NCBI GenBank assembly: GCA_018971405.1
Contig: JAGXAX010000075.1
Coordinates: 1 to 7,192 of the forward strand
Source of the DNA: Alphaproteobacteria bacterium
Lineage (GTDB): Bacteria; Pseudomonadota; Alphaproteobacteria; Micavibrionales; UBA2020
DNA: 7,192 nucleotides
Direction of reading: 5' to 3'
Positions 1 to 5,797 of the stretch are shown in pieces. How positions within the stretch are numbered: position 1 is the stretch's first letter; the number at the start of each line of letters is the position of its first letter. A program made the position numbers and the translations under genes. The notes under the pieces are model-generated. The model was not told the origin of the DNA. It made no database searches and was given only the letters and a program-made list of their open reading frames with translations.

Positions 1-702
1 ATGATGCAGAAAGCCGTCGCCGCGCACAAGGCCGACATCGGCCTCGCGCTCGACGGCGACGCCGACCGCCTCATCCTCTCCGACGAAAAAGGCGAGATCG
101 GCGACGGCGACCAGATCATGGCGCTGATCGCGGAATCATGGCGGAAGTCCGGCCAGATCGCGGGCGGCGGCGTGGTCGCGACCGTGATGTCCAACCTCGG
201 GTTCGAGCGCTTCCTCGGCGGCGTCGGGCTCGACCTCAAGCGCACGCCCGTCGGCGACCGCCACGTCGTCGACCACATGCGCGCGGGCGGCTACAACATC
301 GGCGGCGAGCAGTCCGGCCACGTCATCCTCGGCGACTATTCCACCACCGGCGACGGGCTCATCGCCGCGCTGCAGGTGCTTGCGGTCGTATGCCAAAGCG
401 GCGGCAAAAAGGTCAGCGAGATCTGCCGCGTCTTCGCGCCCGTGCCGCAGCTGCTCGTCAGCGTGCGGACAAGCGCGCCGCTCGCGCCCGACCACGGCCC
501 GCTGCAGGAGGCGATCCGCGCCGCCGAGAAAAAGATCGGCGCATACGGGCGCATTCTCGTGCGCAAGTCCGGCACCGAGCCGGTCATCCGCATCATGGCC
601 GAGGGCGACGACGAAAAAACCGTCAAAGAGGTTGTGCAAACCTTGCGCGAATTTGTAGAATTGCAGGACAGGACAATGGCGCAGGGACAGCCGCGCGCCT
701 GA
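1..702 (+). CDS. glmM: Phosphoglucosamine mutase, C-terminal part (5' end outside window)
   Basis: This is the C-terminal half of GlmM, which interconverts glucosamine-6-phosphate and glucosamine-1-phosphate in the cytoplasm and so feeds UDP-GlcNAc, peptidoglycan and LPS synthesis. The reading frame is open from the first base, so the N-terminal domain with the catalytic phosphoserine lies outside the window; the ATG at base 1 is probably an internal Met. Counting from base 1, the metal-binding loop DGDADR is at residues 18-23, the sugar-binding GEQSGH is at 102-107 and the phosphate-binding RKSGTEPVIRIMAEG block starts at 188. These three motifs in this order and spacing separate GlmM from most other alpha-D-phosphohexomutases. 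It is the first visible gene of an apparent glmM-thiD-nadK operon, with 23 bases to the next start. Family assignment is secure. Confidence 0.96.
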   Translation: MMQKAVAAHKADIGLALDGDADRLILSDEKGEIGDGDQIMALIAESWRKSGQIAGGGVVATVMSNLGFERFLGGVGLDLKRTPVGDRHVVDHMRAGGYNIGGEQSGHVILGDYSTTGDGLIAALQVLAVVCQSGGKKVSEICRVFAPVPQLLVSVRTSAPLAPDHGPLQEAIRAAEKKIGAYGRILVRKSGTEPVIRIMAEGDDEKTVKEVVQTLREFVELQDRTMAQGQPRA

Positions 703-725
703 CTTCCTTTCAAAAGGCGGGGGAA

Positions 726-1613
726 ATGGCCGGAAAAGTTCTGACGATTGGCGAGTCCGATTCCTGCGGCGCTTCGGGGCTGCAGGCCGACATCAAGACC
801 GTCGCCGCGCTCGGCGGCTATGCCATGACCGCCGTCTCCGCCGTCGCCGCGCAGAACACCCGCGGCATCGCCCACATCGAGGCGCTCGCGCCGTGGTTCG
901 TCGAGCAGCAGATGCGCGTCGTGCTGGAAGACAATGACGCCGCCAACGCGGGCGGACTCGCGATCAAGGTCGGCACGCTCGTCAACGCCGGCATCGTCGA
1001 CGCCGTCGCCGGCGTGCTCGACGCCTATCAGGACGCGGGCATCCCCGTCGTCGTCGACCCCGGCATCATCGTGCGCAGCTCCGTCGCGTCGGTCAGCGAG
1101 CAGATCATGGACGAGGGCACCATCGCCGACCTCAAGCGCCGTCTCTTCATCCGCGCGCGGGTGCTGACGCCCTCTTTGCGCGAAACCGAGCTGCTCACCG
1201 GCATGAAAGTGCGCGACATGGACGACATGCGCCACGCCGCCGACATGATGCGCACGCTCGGCGCGGAAGCCGTGCTGCTCAAGGCGGGCATGGCCGCCTT
1301 CGCGGGCGGCGAAAAAGGAGTTTACGTCGCCGGCTGCGACAGGACCCTCTACCTGCTGGCGACGGAAACGGGGGAGACCGTCCATGAACAGCCGCCGCTC
1401 GACCCCGCGCGCACCCTCGGCCTCGGCGCGACGCTCGCCGCCGCCGTCGCCGTCAGCCTCGCGCAGGGGATGGACGTGCCCGCCGCCGCCGCGCGCGCCA
1501 TCGCTTTTCTCCATGCCGCCGCCGCCGCCGCCGCCGAAACGCCCGGCGCGCGCCCCCTCCACCACGCTTTTTCGAGCGAAAAGGCCGCGCTTCACAAAAG
1601 CGGAAAAGCCTGA
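726..1613 (+). CDS. thiD: ThiD-like hydroxymethylpyrimidine/phosphomethylpyrimidine kinase, atypical active site
   Basis: This is a 295-residue ribokinase-fold protein of the ThiD family, which phosphorylates HMP and HMP-phosphate for thiamine synthesis. The family signature is visible as IGESDSCGASGLQADIKT (residues 8-25), AAQNT (41-45), VVVDP (108-112) and LTPSLRETELLTG (147-159). Several family positions are changed. The C-terminal anion-hole/catalytic motif, normally HGTGCT in ThiD (GAGD in other ribokinases), reads LGLGAT at 231-236, with Ala235 where Cys or Asp is expected. DPV reads DPG, and KGGH reads KAGM. An Ala7 run lies near the C-terminus, encoded by a pure GCC repeat. The start at 726 was chosen because the homology begins there and a purine-rich AGGCGGGGGA lies just upstream; a longer open frame upstream is a shadow inside glmM. 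Fold assignment is strong. Whether it still phosphorylates HMP is uncertain, so the gene symbol is provisional. Confidence 0.85.
   Translation: MAGKVLTIGESDSCGASGLQADIKTVAALGGYAMTAVSAVAAQNTRGIAHIEALAPWFVEQQMRVVLEDNDAANAGGLAIKVGTLVNAGIVDAVAGVLDAYQDAGIPVVVDPGIIVRSSVASVSEQIMDEGTIADLKRRLFIRARVLTPSLRETELLTGMKVRDMDDMRHAADMMRTLGAEAVLLKAGMAAFAGGEKGVYVAGCDRTLYLLATETGETVHEQPPLDPARTLGLGATLAAAVAVSLAQGMDVPAAAARAIAFLHAAAAAAAETPGARPLHHAFSSEKAALHKSGKA
1515..1535 (+). repeat. Seven-copy GCC trinucleotide repeat inside thiD-like gene
   Basis: Seven perfect GCC triplets in frame encode Ala7 near the ThiD C-terminus. Length changes by whole units would keep the reading frame. Alanine-rich helix ends are common in GC-rich genomes, so this may have no function. 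Confidence 0.8.
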
Positions 1614-1626
1614 CAATATAGGGGGC

Positions 1627-2385
1627 ATGAAAGTCCACTTTTACCCCGCCGACACGCCCAAGGCGACCGCCGGACGCGATGCGCTCCTCGCGCGCCTCGC
1701 CGATACGCCGCTCGAAGAGGCCGACGTCGTCGTCGCCTGCGGCGGCGACGGGCTGATGCTCCGCGCCCTGCACGACAGCATCCGCCACAGGAAACCCGTC
1801 TTCGGCATGAACCGCGGCTCGGTCGGCTTCCTGCTCAACGAATACCGCGAGGAAAAACTGATGGAGCGCCTCGCCCGCGCCCAGACCGTGAAGATCAACC
1901 CGCTGCACATGCGCGCCAAAAGCGCCGACGGAAAAACCCACGCCGCGCTCGCCATCAACGAAGTCTCGCTGCTGCGCCAGACGCACCAGACGGCCAAGCT
2001 GCGCATCACCGTCGACGGCGTGGTCAGGCTCGACGAGCTCAACTGCGACGGCATCATCGCCGCCACGCCCGCCGGTTCGACCGCCTACAACCTTTCCGCC
2101 CACGGGCCGATCATCCCGCTCGGCGCGGGCATCATGGCGCTCACGCCTCTCAGCCCCTTCCGCCCGCGGCGCTGGCGCGGCGCGCTTTTGCCGCTCTCCT
2201 CGCGCATCCGGCTCGACATCCTCGACGCGGACAAGCGTCCCGTCGCCGCCGTCGCCGACTTCACCGAAGTGCGCGATGTCGAATGCGTCGAGATCTGGCG
2301 CGACAAGGCCGTCGAGATCTCCCTGCTCTTCGACCCCGAGATGAACCTCGCCGAGCGCATCCTCAAGGAACAGTTCATGCCGTAA
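1627..2385 (+). CDS. nadK: NAD kinase
   Basis: This is an ATP-dependent NAD kinase of 252 residues, making NADP from NAD in the cytosol. The GGDG nucleotide-binding motif is at residues 39-42 and is followed by LMLRALH. The NE pair is at 111-112, and the glycine-rich block DGIIAATPAGSTAYNLSAHGPI runs over 141-162. The blocks GMNRGSVGFLLNEY, RQTHQTAKLRI and SPFRPRRWRGALLP match the short alphaproteobacterial type; gamma and Gram-positive enzymes are usually nearer 260-300 residues. The start at 1627 opens the homologous region, 13 bases after the ThiD stop, with a GGGGG tract directly upstream (very close spacing). A longer open frame upstream is a shadow inside thiD. It is the last gene of the operon and is followed at once by a hairpin terminator. 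NadK and ThiD need not share a pathway; the linkage looks like shared housekeeping transcription. Confidence 0.96.
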   Translation: MKVHFYPADTPKATAGRDALLARLADTPLEEADVVVACGGDGLMLRALHDSIRHRKPVFGMNRGSVGFLLNEYREEKLMERLARAQTVKINPLHMRAKSADGKTHAALAINEVSLLRQTHQTAKLRITVDGVVRLDELNCDGIIAATPAGSTAYNLSAHGPIIPLGAGIMALTPLSPFRPRRWRGALLPLSSRIRLDILDADKRPVAAVADFTEVRDVECVEIWRDKAVEISLLFDPEMNLAERILKEQFMP

Positions 2386-2408
2386 AAACGGCGTTTTGCC
2401 CCGTTTTT
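2384..2408 (+). terminator. Intrinsic terminator after nadK
   Basis: The inverted repeat AAAAACGG (2384-2391) / CCGTTTTT (2401-2408) has a 9-base loop and the right arm ends in five Ts. The left arm begins inside the nadK stop codon. The G:C core is small, so the stem is moderate, but position and T-tract fit rho-independent termination of glmM-thiD-nadK. Confidence 0.65.
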
Positions 2409-2462
2409 GCGCTTGCAATCCGGATTTTTATCCTTTATTTTCAGGCTTATATTTTTCTATAT

Positions 2463-2491
2463 TTGACATATTTACCAAAAGCGCCTAGGAT
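2463..2491 (+). promoter_or_regulatory. Sigma-70-type promoter of the basic-protein gene
   Basis: A perfect -35 TTGACA (2463-2468), a 17-base spacer and a -10 TAGGAT (2486-2491, four of six consensus) lie in an AT-rich stretch (about 2411-2480) that stands out from the GC-rich surroundings. Predicted transcription start is near 2498, leaving a leader of about 10-20 bases before the first ATGs. Confidence 0.7.
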
Positions 2492-2516
2492 AACGCACTT
2501 CTCGGGAATGAAAAGA

Positions 2517-3143
2517 ATGGACGAGCAACCGCCAAAAAAACAGCCAGAGGACGGCACGGCGCGCAACGCGCCGGAGCAGGCGTCCGCGCAAGACGGCATC
2601 CGGCTGCCCGGCTGGCTGGCCAACTGGCGCAGCATGCGCGACAAGCTGCACGGCGGCGCGGACGCGGAGACGCAGGCGAAGGACAGCGCCGCGCGCAAGG
2701 AAGCGGTCGCCGCGGCGAAGGAAGATATCAAGTCCGAAGCCATAACCCGCATCCTCGCCAAAGAGGCCGCGCTGCGCGAGGATAAGGCCCGTCAGGAACT
2801 CGTCGATACCCTCCGTGAACTGTTCACCTATAAAACCACGGGCAAAACAAGAGAAACGCCCGCCGCCGGAGAGCCTGTCGTTGAAGGGACACCGCCACAG
2901 GCGGCAATAGAAAATCCGCAGGCGGAGGAAAAGAGTCCGCGGGCGACGAAAAAGCCCGGGCGGATTTCGCGAAAAAGAAAAAAATCCCCCTTTCCCGCCG
3001 CGCCCGTCCGCAGCCATAAAAACCTCTACGGCACGGTGAAAGACGAATTTTCCGCCATGGCCGGCAAGCGCAGGCGCGTTACCACGGGCGCGCGCAAGCG
3101 CGTTCCTTATGCGACGCGCAGCAAAACCAGGCTCGCGCCGTAA
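2517..3143 (+). CDS. Hypothetical highly charged protein with Arg/Lys-rich C-terminus
   Basis: I do not recognise a family. The 208-residue product has three visible zones. Residues 1-48 form a Pro/Gln/Glu-rich, probably disordered start containing one short aromatic patch (LPGWLANW, 30-37). Residues about 49-103 are Ala/Glu/Lys/Arg-rich and look like one long amphipathic helix, perhaps a coiled coil. Residues 104-208 are low in complexity, with basic clusters at 145-156 (KKPGRISRKRKK) and 184-195 (GKRRRV...RKR). There is no cysteine, signal peptide or membrane segment. Start choice: GGGA at 2504-2507 is 9 bases from the ATG at 2517; an in-frame ATG at 2508 would add MKR but leaves no room for a ribosome binding site. 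The gene stands alone between a terminator and a convergent folE (14-base gap). A nucleic-acid-binding or exported role would be a guess from composition. Confidence 0.75.
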   Translation: MDEQPPKKQPEDGTARNAPEQASAQDGIRLPGWLANWRSMRDKLHGGADAETQAKDSAARKEAVAAAKEDIKSEAITRILAKEAALREDKARQELVDTLRELFTYKTTGKTRETPAAGEPVVEGTPPQAAIENPQAEEKSPRATKKPGRISRKRKKSPFPAAPVRSHKNLYGTVKDEFSAMAGKRRRVTTGARKRVPYATRSKTRLAP

Positions 3144-3157
3144 TCAGCCCGCAGCGG

Positions 3158-3754
3158 TCAGGCTTTCGTCATTTTGAGGAAGTCCTCGCGCAGGGCGGCG
3201 TCTTTTTTGTAGAGGCCGCCGAAGCGCGTCGTGACGGTGAGCGCGTGGGCCTCGCCGACGCCGCGCAGTTTCATGCAGAAATGCTCCGCCTCGACCAGCA
3301 CCGCGACGCCTCTGGGCTTGAGGTGCTTTTCGAGCGCGGCGGCAATCTCGGCGGTCAGGCGCTCCTGCGTCTGCAGGCGGCTCGCGTACACGTCCACCAG
3401 ACGGGACAGTTTGGACAGGCCGACAACGCGCCCGTCCGGCACGTAGGCGATGTGCGCATGGCCGATGAACGGCGCGAGATGGTGCTCGCAGCGCGATTCC
3501 ACCGCGATGTTCTTCACCAGCACCGGCCCGTCGTAGCTGCCTACATCGCGGAAGGTCTTGGAGAGGACTTCCGCCGCGTCCAGCGCGTAGCCGTGGAAAT
3601 ATTCGTCGAACGCCTTGACGACGCGCTGCGGCGTCTCGCGCAGGCCTTCGCGCGCGGGCGCCTCGCCGATGTATTCGATCAGCGTCCGGACCGCGCGTTC
3701 GGCTTCCTCGCGCGAGGGCCGGACGGAGGGAACGACGTCGAGCTTCTTTTTCAT
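3158..3754 (-). CDS. folE: GTP cyclohydrolase I
   Basis: FolE (198 residues) is a cytosolic zinc enzyme that converts GTP to 7,8-dihydroneopterin triphosphate, the first step to tetrahydrofolate and a source for queuosine-type pathways. Zinc ligands are visible as Cys89 and His92 in SRCEHH and Cys160 in EHFCM; His91 and His158 match the catalytic histidines. The blocks REGLRETPQRV, FIGHAHIAYVPDGRVVGLSKLSR and TQERLTAEIA are classic for type IA. The start at 3754 opens the homology, and a strong AAGGGAG (3765-3771) lies 10 bases upstream on this strand. The start codon overlaps by ATGA the stop of a possible 16-codon ORF. It is oriented with the two proteinase genes upstream and converges on the basic-protein gene downstream. 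I see no clear terminator in the 14-base gap at its end. Confidence 0.96.
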   Translation of the reverse strand: MKKKLDVVPSVRPSREEAERAVRTLIEYIGEAPAREGLRETPQRVVKAFDEYFHGYALDAAEVLSKTFRDVGSYDGPVLVKNIAVESRCEHHLAPFIGHAHIAYVPDGRVVGLSKLSRLVDVYASRLQTQERLTAEIAAALEKHLKPRGVAVLVEAEHFCMKLRGVGEAHALTVTTRFGGLYKKDAALREDFLKMTKA

Positions 3755-3801
3755 GGGCGGGGAACTCCCTTGCTGCTCTTTCTACGCGAAAAGAGCACCA
3801 T
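3751..3801 (-). CDS. Possible 16-residue leader ORF upstream of folE
   Basis: A short frame encodes MVLFSRRKSSKGVPRP. GGAGG sits three bases before its ATG, and its TGA overlaps the folE ATG as ATGA, an arrangement typical of translational coupling. The peptide is basic and Ser-rich, with no run of one regulated amino acid that would suggest classical attenuation. It would only be translated from transcripts starting upstream of about 3815, for example read-through from the proteinase genes. It would be excluded from transcripts made by the candidate folE promoter at 3800-3829. A chance ORF is quite possible. Confidence 0.35.
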   Translation of the reverse strand: MVLFSRRKSSKGVPRP

Positions 3802-3829
3802 TTTCCTCCACAATGCAGGGGGGTGTCAA
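3800..3829 (-). promoter_or_regulatory. Candidate folE promoter
   Basis: Read on the minus strand, TTGACA (3829-3824) is followed by an 18-base spacer and GAAAAT (3805-3800, four of six consensus). Predicted transcription start is near 3793, giving a leader of about 40 bases that retains the AAGGGAG ribosome binding site of folE. The perfect -35 is persuasive; the -10 and spacing are only fair. Confidence 0.45.
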
Positions 3830-3837
3830 CCCACCGG

Positions 3838-4692
3838 TCAGGGCGCTTTCGGCGCAGGCGTCCGCGCGAGCGGCGGTGCAAACGGCGAACGGTCCGGCGC
3901 GGGCAAATAAAAGCGCTTGCCCAAAGACGTCAGCCACTGGCCGTCCTGATTCGCGGCTTCGTAAAACACATATGGCAAGATCCATCCGTCCACCCCCGGC
4001 GGGCGGGTGTAAAGGCTCGCGTCCGCGACGGAACCGCCGTCGTTGAGAACAACGAAATCCTGCGCCGCGCCGGCCTTCGCCGTGTTCAGGAGCAAAACGA
4101 CATGGTCCGGACTGACGCGCGAATCGCTGGCGCTGACGAGCGCGACCGCAAGACGGTTTTCCGGCACGCCGAGATGGCGCAAAACGGCATATTGCAGGGT
4201 CGCATAGTCTTTGCAGTCGCCGGCCTTCGCCACGACCGTCTGGACGGGCGCCGCCCAATAAAAGCCCGAATCCGCGCCATAAAGCTTGTCGTTATAAGTG
4301 ACGGCCTTGAGGACGGCGGCGTTGACGTCCCGCGCCATTTTTATCAGGGGCTCGCCCGCATAACCGTTAAACCCGTCGAGAAAGGCGGCGTATTTTTTCG
4401 CATTCCCCGGGTTCCGCATCCCGGTCTCCTGGCGCTGAAGCATCGCCCGCCAGTCGGCGCCGCCGCCAGCGCCGAAGCGGCGGGCCACCATGCCGAAAAC
4501 CCTGATGGCATCGGGCATGGGCTGCGGGCGCGCGGGCGCGGCCAAAGTGATCGGATCCCTGTTGTGCATATCGCCGCCGGCAGGCGTCTGCATCGTGCCG
4601 CAGCCGCCGCAGGCCGCGGCCGCCGCAAAAGCCGCGCAAAGGCATCCCTGCGCACGCCGCCGCAGGCCTTTCTTTCCGGACGAATGCTTCAT
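3838..4692 (-). CDS. Bacterial transglutaminase-like cysteine proteinase (Peptidase C93, LapG-like), second copy
   Basis: This 284-residue protein resembles the BTLCP/LapG family of periplasmic cysteine proteases; LapG itself clips large surface adhesins to release biofilm cells. The predicted triad is Cys160 in GDCKDYA, His197 in PDHVVLLL and Asp218 in VLNDGG. The spacings of 37 and 21 are close to LapG enzymes. The acidic residues next to the Cys (D159, D162), a region where characterised LapG proteins bind calcium, are kept. The N-terminus has a basic start (GKKGLRRR) and an Ala-rich hydrophobic stretch ending in CGGC, which suggests export and perhaps a lipoprotein, though the lipobox is poor. 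The C-terminus is Pro/Ala-rich. The start at 4692 was chosen for the signal-like N-terminus, the AAAGG upstream and the ATGA overlap with the preceding paralog. No adhesin or LapD-like receptor is visible nearby, so the substrate is unknown. Confidence 0.85.
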   Translation of the reverse strand: MKHSSGKKGLRRRAQGCLCAAFAAAAACGGCGTMQTPAGGDMHNRDPITLAAPARPQPMPDAIRVFGMVARRFGAGGGADWRAMLQRQETGMRNPGNAKKYAAFLDGFNGYAGEPLIKMARDVNAAVLKAVTYNDKLYGADSGFYWAAPVQTVVAKAGDCKDYATLQYAVLRHLGVPENRLAVALVSASDSRVSPDHVVLLLNTAKAGAAQDFVVLNDGGSVADASLYTRPPGVDGWILPYVFYEAANQDGQWLTSLGKRFYLPAPDRSPFAPPLARTPAPKAP

Positions 4693-5618
4693 GCCTTTAC
4701 CATCGCGTGTTTCCTTCTGCCGGAGACCGGCCTCTTTCGGGGCGCTTTCGGCGCGGCGGGAACCGGCCCGGGTCTGGTTGAGACGGGCGCCGCATAAAGC
4801 TTCTTGTACAAAGCCGTATACCACCCGCCGTCCTGGTTCAGGGCGTCGTAAAACACATAGGGTTTCGGCCAGGCTCTGTTCGCGCCCTGCGGACGGGCGT
4901 AAAGTTTGGCGTCAACGACAGGGCCGCCGTCGTTGATAACGATAAAATCCTGCGCTGCGCCCGCCTTCGCCACGTTCAGGAGCAGGACGATGTGGCTGGT
5001 CCCCTTGTCCGAGCCGCTGGCATTGACAAACGCCATCGCCAGACGCCCCTCCGGCACGCCGAGATGGCGCATGATGGAATATTGCAGGACGGCATAGGCT
5101 TTGCACTCTCCCGCCCCCGCCAGAACCGTCTGGGCGGGCGCCGCCCAGTACACGTCCGGATCGGGGTGAAGCCTGAATTTATACGCAATGCGCCCAAGGA
5201 CGCGCGCGTTGACGTCTCTGGCCATCCTTTTCAGCGGCTCATCCGCATAGGCGTCAAAGCTGTCGAGAAAGGCCGCATATTTTTTCGCGGTTTGCGGGTT
5301 TTGCATTGCGGCCTTCTGGCGGCGGAGCATCGCTTCCCAATTGACGTAGCCGGCGGCCTTGCCGCGGCTGGCAACCGCGCCGAAGGCCGTAATGGCCGCC
5401 GGCAGGTCGGGCTGCTGCACGGGGATGGTCAAAGTCAGCGGGTCGAGATCCCTCAGGTTTCCGCCCGCGGGCGGCGCCGGAACATGACTGTCGCCGCCAA
5501 GAATGGCCGGCACGGCAACGGTCGCCGCCGCAAAAGCCGCGCAGAGATACCCTTTCACGCCCCGTTTAGGGCGCGCTTCCTTTGTCGTGGAAGGCACACT
5601 GTTGCTGTCTTTCGTCAT
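4689..5618 (-). CDS. Bacterial transglutaminase-like cysteine proteinase (Peptidase C93, LapG-like), first copy
   Basis: This 309-residue paralog of the next gene is similar over nearly its whole length; shared blocks include NAKKYAAFLD/TAKKYAAFLD, YWAAPxQTV, RHLGVPExRLA, AKAGAAQDF and PYVFY. The triad is predicted as Cys172 in GECKAYA, His209 in SHIVLLL and Asp230 in INDGG. The residues flanking the Cys differ from the sister copy: E171 and A174 replace D and D, so metal dependence or activity may differ. A hydrophobic segment (about 23-42), after a basic stretch with PKRGVK, suggests export or a membrane anchor. Residues 294-309 form a basic tail absent from the sister, beginning where the sister has its stop. 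The start at 5618 has only a weak ribosome binding site (GTAGACAGA). It is the first gene of the operon and is served by the promoter at 5661-5689. Confidence 0.85.
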   Translation of the reverse strand: MTKDSNSVPSTTKEARPKRGVKGYLCAAFAAATVAVPAILGGDSHVPAPPAGGNLRDLDPLTLTIPVQQPDLPAAITAFGAVASRGKAAGYVNWEAMLRRQKAAMQNPQTAKKYAAFLDSFDAYADEPLKRMARDVNARVLGRIAYKFRLHPDPDVYWAAPAQTVLAGAGECKAYAVLQYSIMRHLGVPEGRLAMAFVNASGSDKGTSHIVLLLNVAKAGAAQDFIVINDGGPVVDAKLYARPQGANRAWPKPYVFYDALNQDGGWYTALYKKLYAAPVSTRPGPVPAAPKAPRKRPVSGRRKHAMVKA

Positions 5619-5660
5619 TCTGTCTACGTTTGTGTGATTTATTTTACTTAACTTTAATGT

Positions 5661-5689
5661 ATTATTAATTTTTTTTATGATTATGTCAA
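5661..5689 (-). promoter_or_regulatory. Strong sigma-70-type promoter of the proteinase operon
   Basis: On the minus strand there is a perfect TTGACA (5689-5684), a 17-base AT-only spacer apart from one C, and AATAAT (5666-5661, five of six consensus). Predicted transcription start is near 5654, about 36 bases before the start codon at 5618. A 7-base inverted repeat, ATTATTA (5661-5667) and TAATAAT (5692-5698), brackets the core and could be an operator or simple AT-rich chance. Confidence 0.75.
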
Positions 5690-5695
5690 TATAAT
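5690..5695 (+). promoter_or_regulatory. Possible -10 element for the oxidoreductase gene
   Basis: A perfect TATAAT lies directly beside the minus-strand -35 box, back to back. No convincing -35 hexamer sits 16-18 bases upstream; the region is mostly T. If used, the transcript would carry a leader of about 95 bases before 5798. Such hexamers arise easily in AT-rich DNA. Confidence 0.3.
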
Positions 5696-5777
5696 AATTC
5701 TTTTTGGTGCCGGTTTTCAGATGACTTTTTTCACTTCATTCATTAGCTTCAGAACCTTCAAAAAATTCAGATGAAAG

Positions 5778-5791
5778 TTGACCGAGGTCAA
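5778..5791. promoter_or_regulatory. Perfect 14-bp dyad overlapping the oxidoreductase ribosome binding site
   Basis: TTGACC-GA-GGTCAA has perfect 6-base half-sites around a 2-base centre. The ribosome binding site GAGG (5784-5787) of the downstream gene lies in its middle. It could be a repressor operator, since related oxidoreductase genes such as nemA are controlled by a repressor. In RNA it could form a 5-bp hairpin with a CGAG loop partly masking the GAGG. No regulator gene is visible in the window. Confidence 0.45.
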
Positions 5792-5797
5792 AAAAAT

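Noticed and set aside
1590..1619. TTCACA-17-CAATAT as a separate nadK promoter
   Set aside because: The -10 matches only three of six bases and the transcript would start at the nadK ATG; operon transcription from upstream is simpler.
336..1628. Long open frame (430 codons) antisense to glmM and thiD
   Set aside because: The low-complexity Gly/Arg/His/Asp composition is typical of the complement of GC-rich coding sequence, and the opposite strand holds clearly conserved proteins.
2558..2572. Perfect inverted repeat GGCGCG-CAA-CGCGCC
   Set aside because: It lies inside the coding sequence of the basic protein in Ala/Arg/Asn codons and has no T-tract; GC-rich chance pairing is likely.
3126..3160. 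Weak GGCT/AGCC hairpins between the basic-protein gene and folE
   Set aside because: Only 4-bp stems with no clean T-tract; not enough to call a terminator.
3823..4797. Long open frame on the + strand across the second proteinase gene
   Set aside because: It is Arg/Ala/Gly-rich with no recognisable motif; the minus strand carries the catalytic triad and family blocks.
5771..5797. Upstream in-frame ATG adding MKVDRGQKN to the oxidoreductase
   Set aside because: There is no ribosome binding site before it, family homology begins at 5798, and the 5798 start has GAGG at good spacing.
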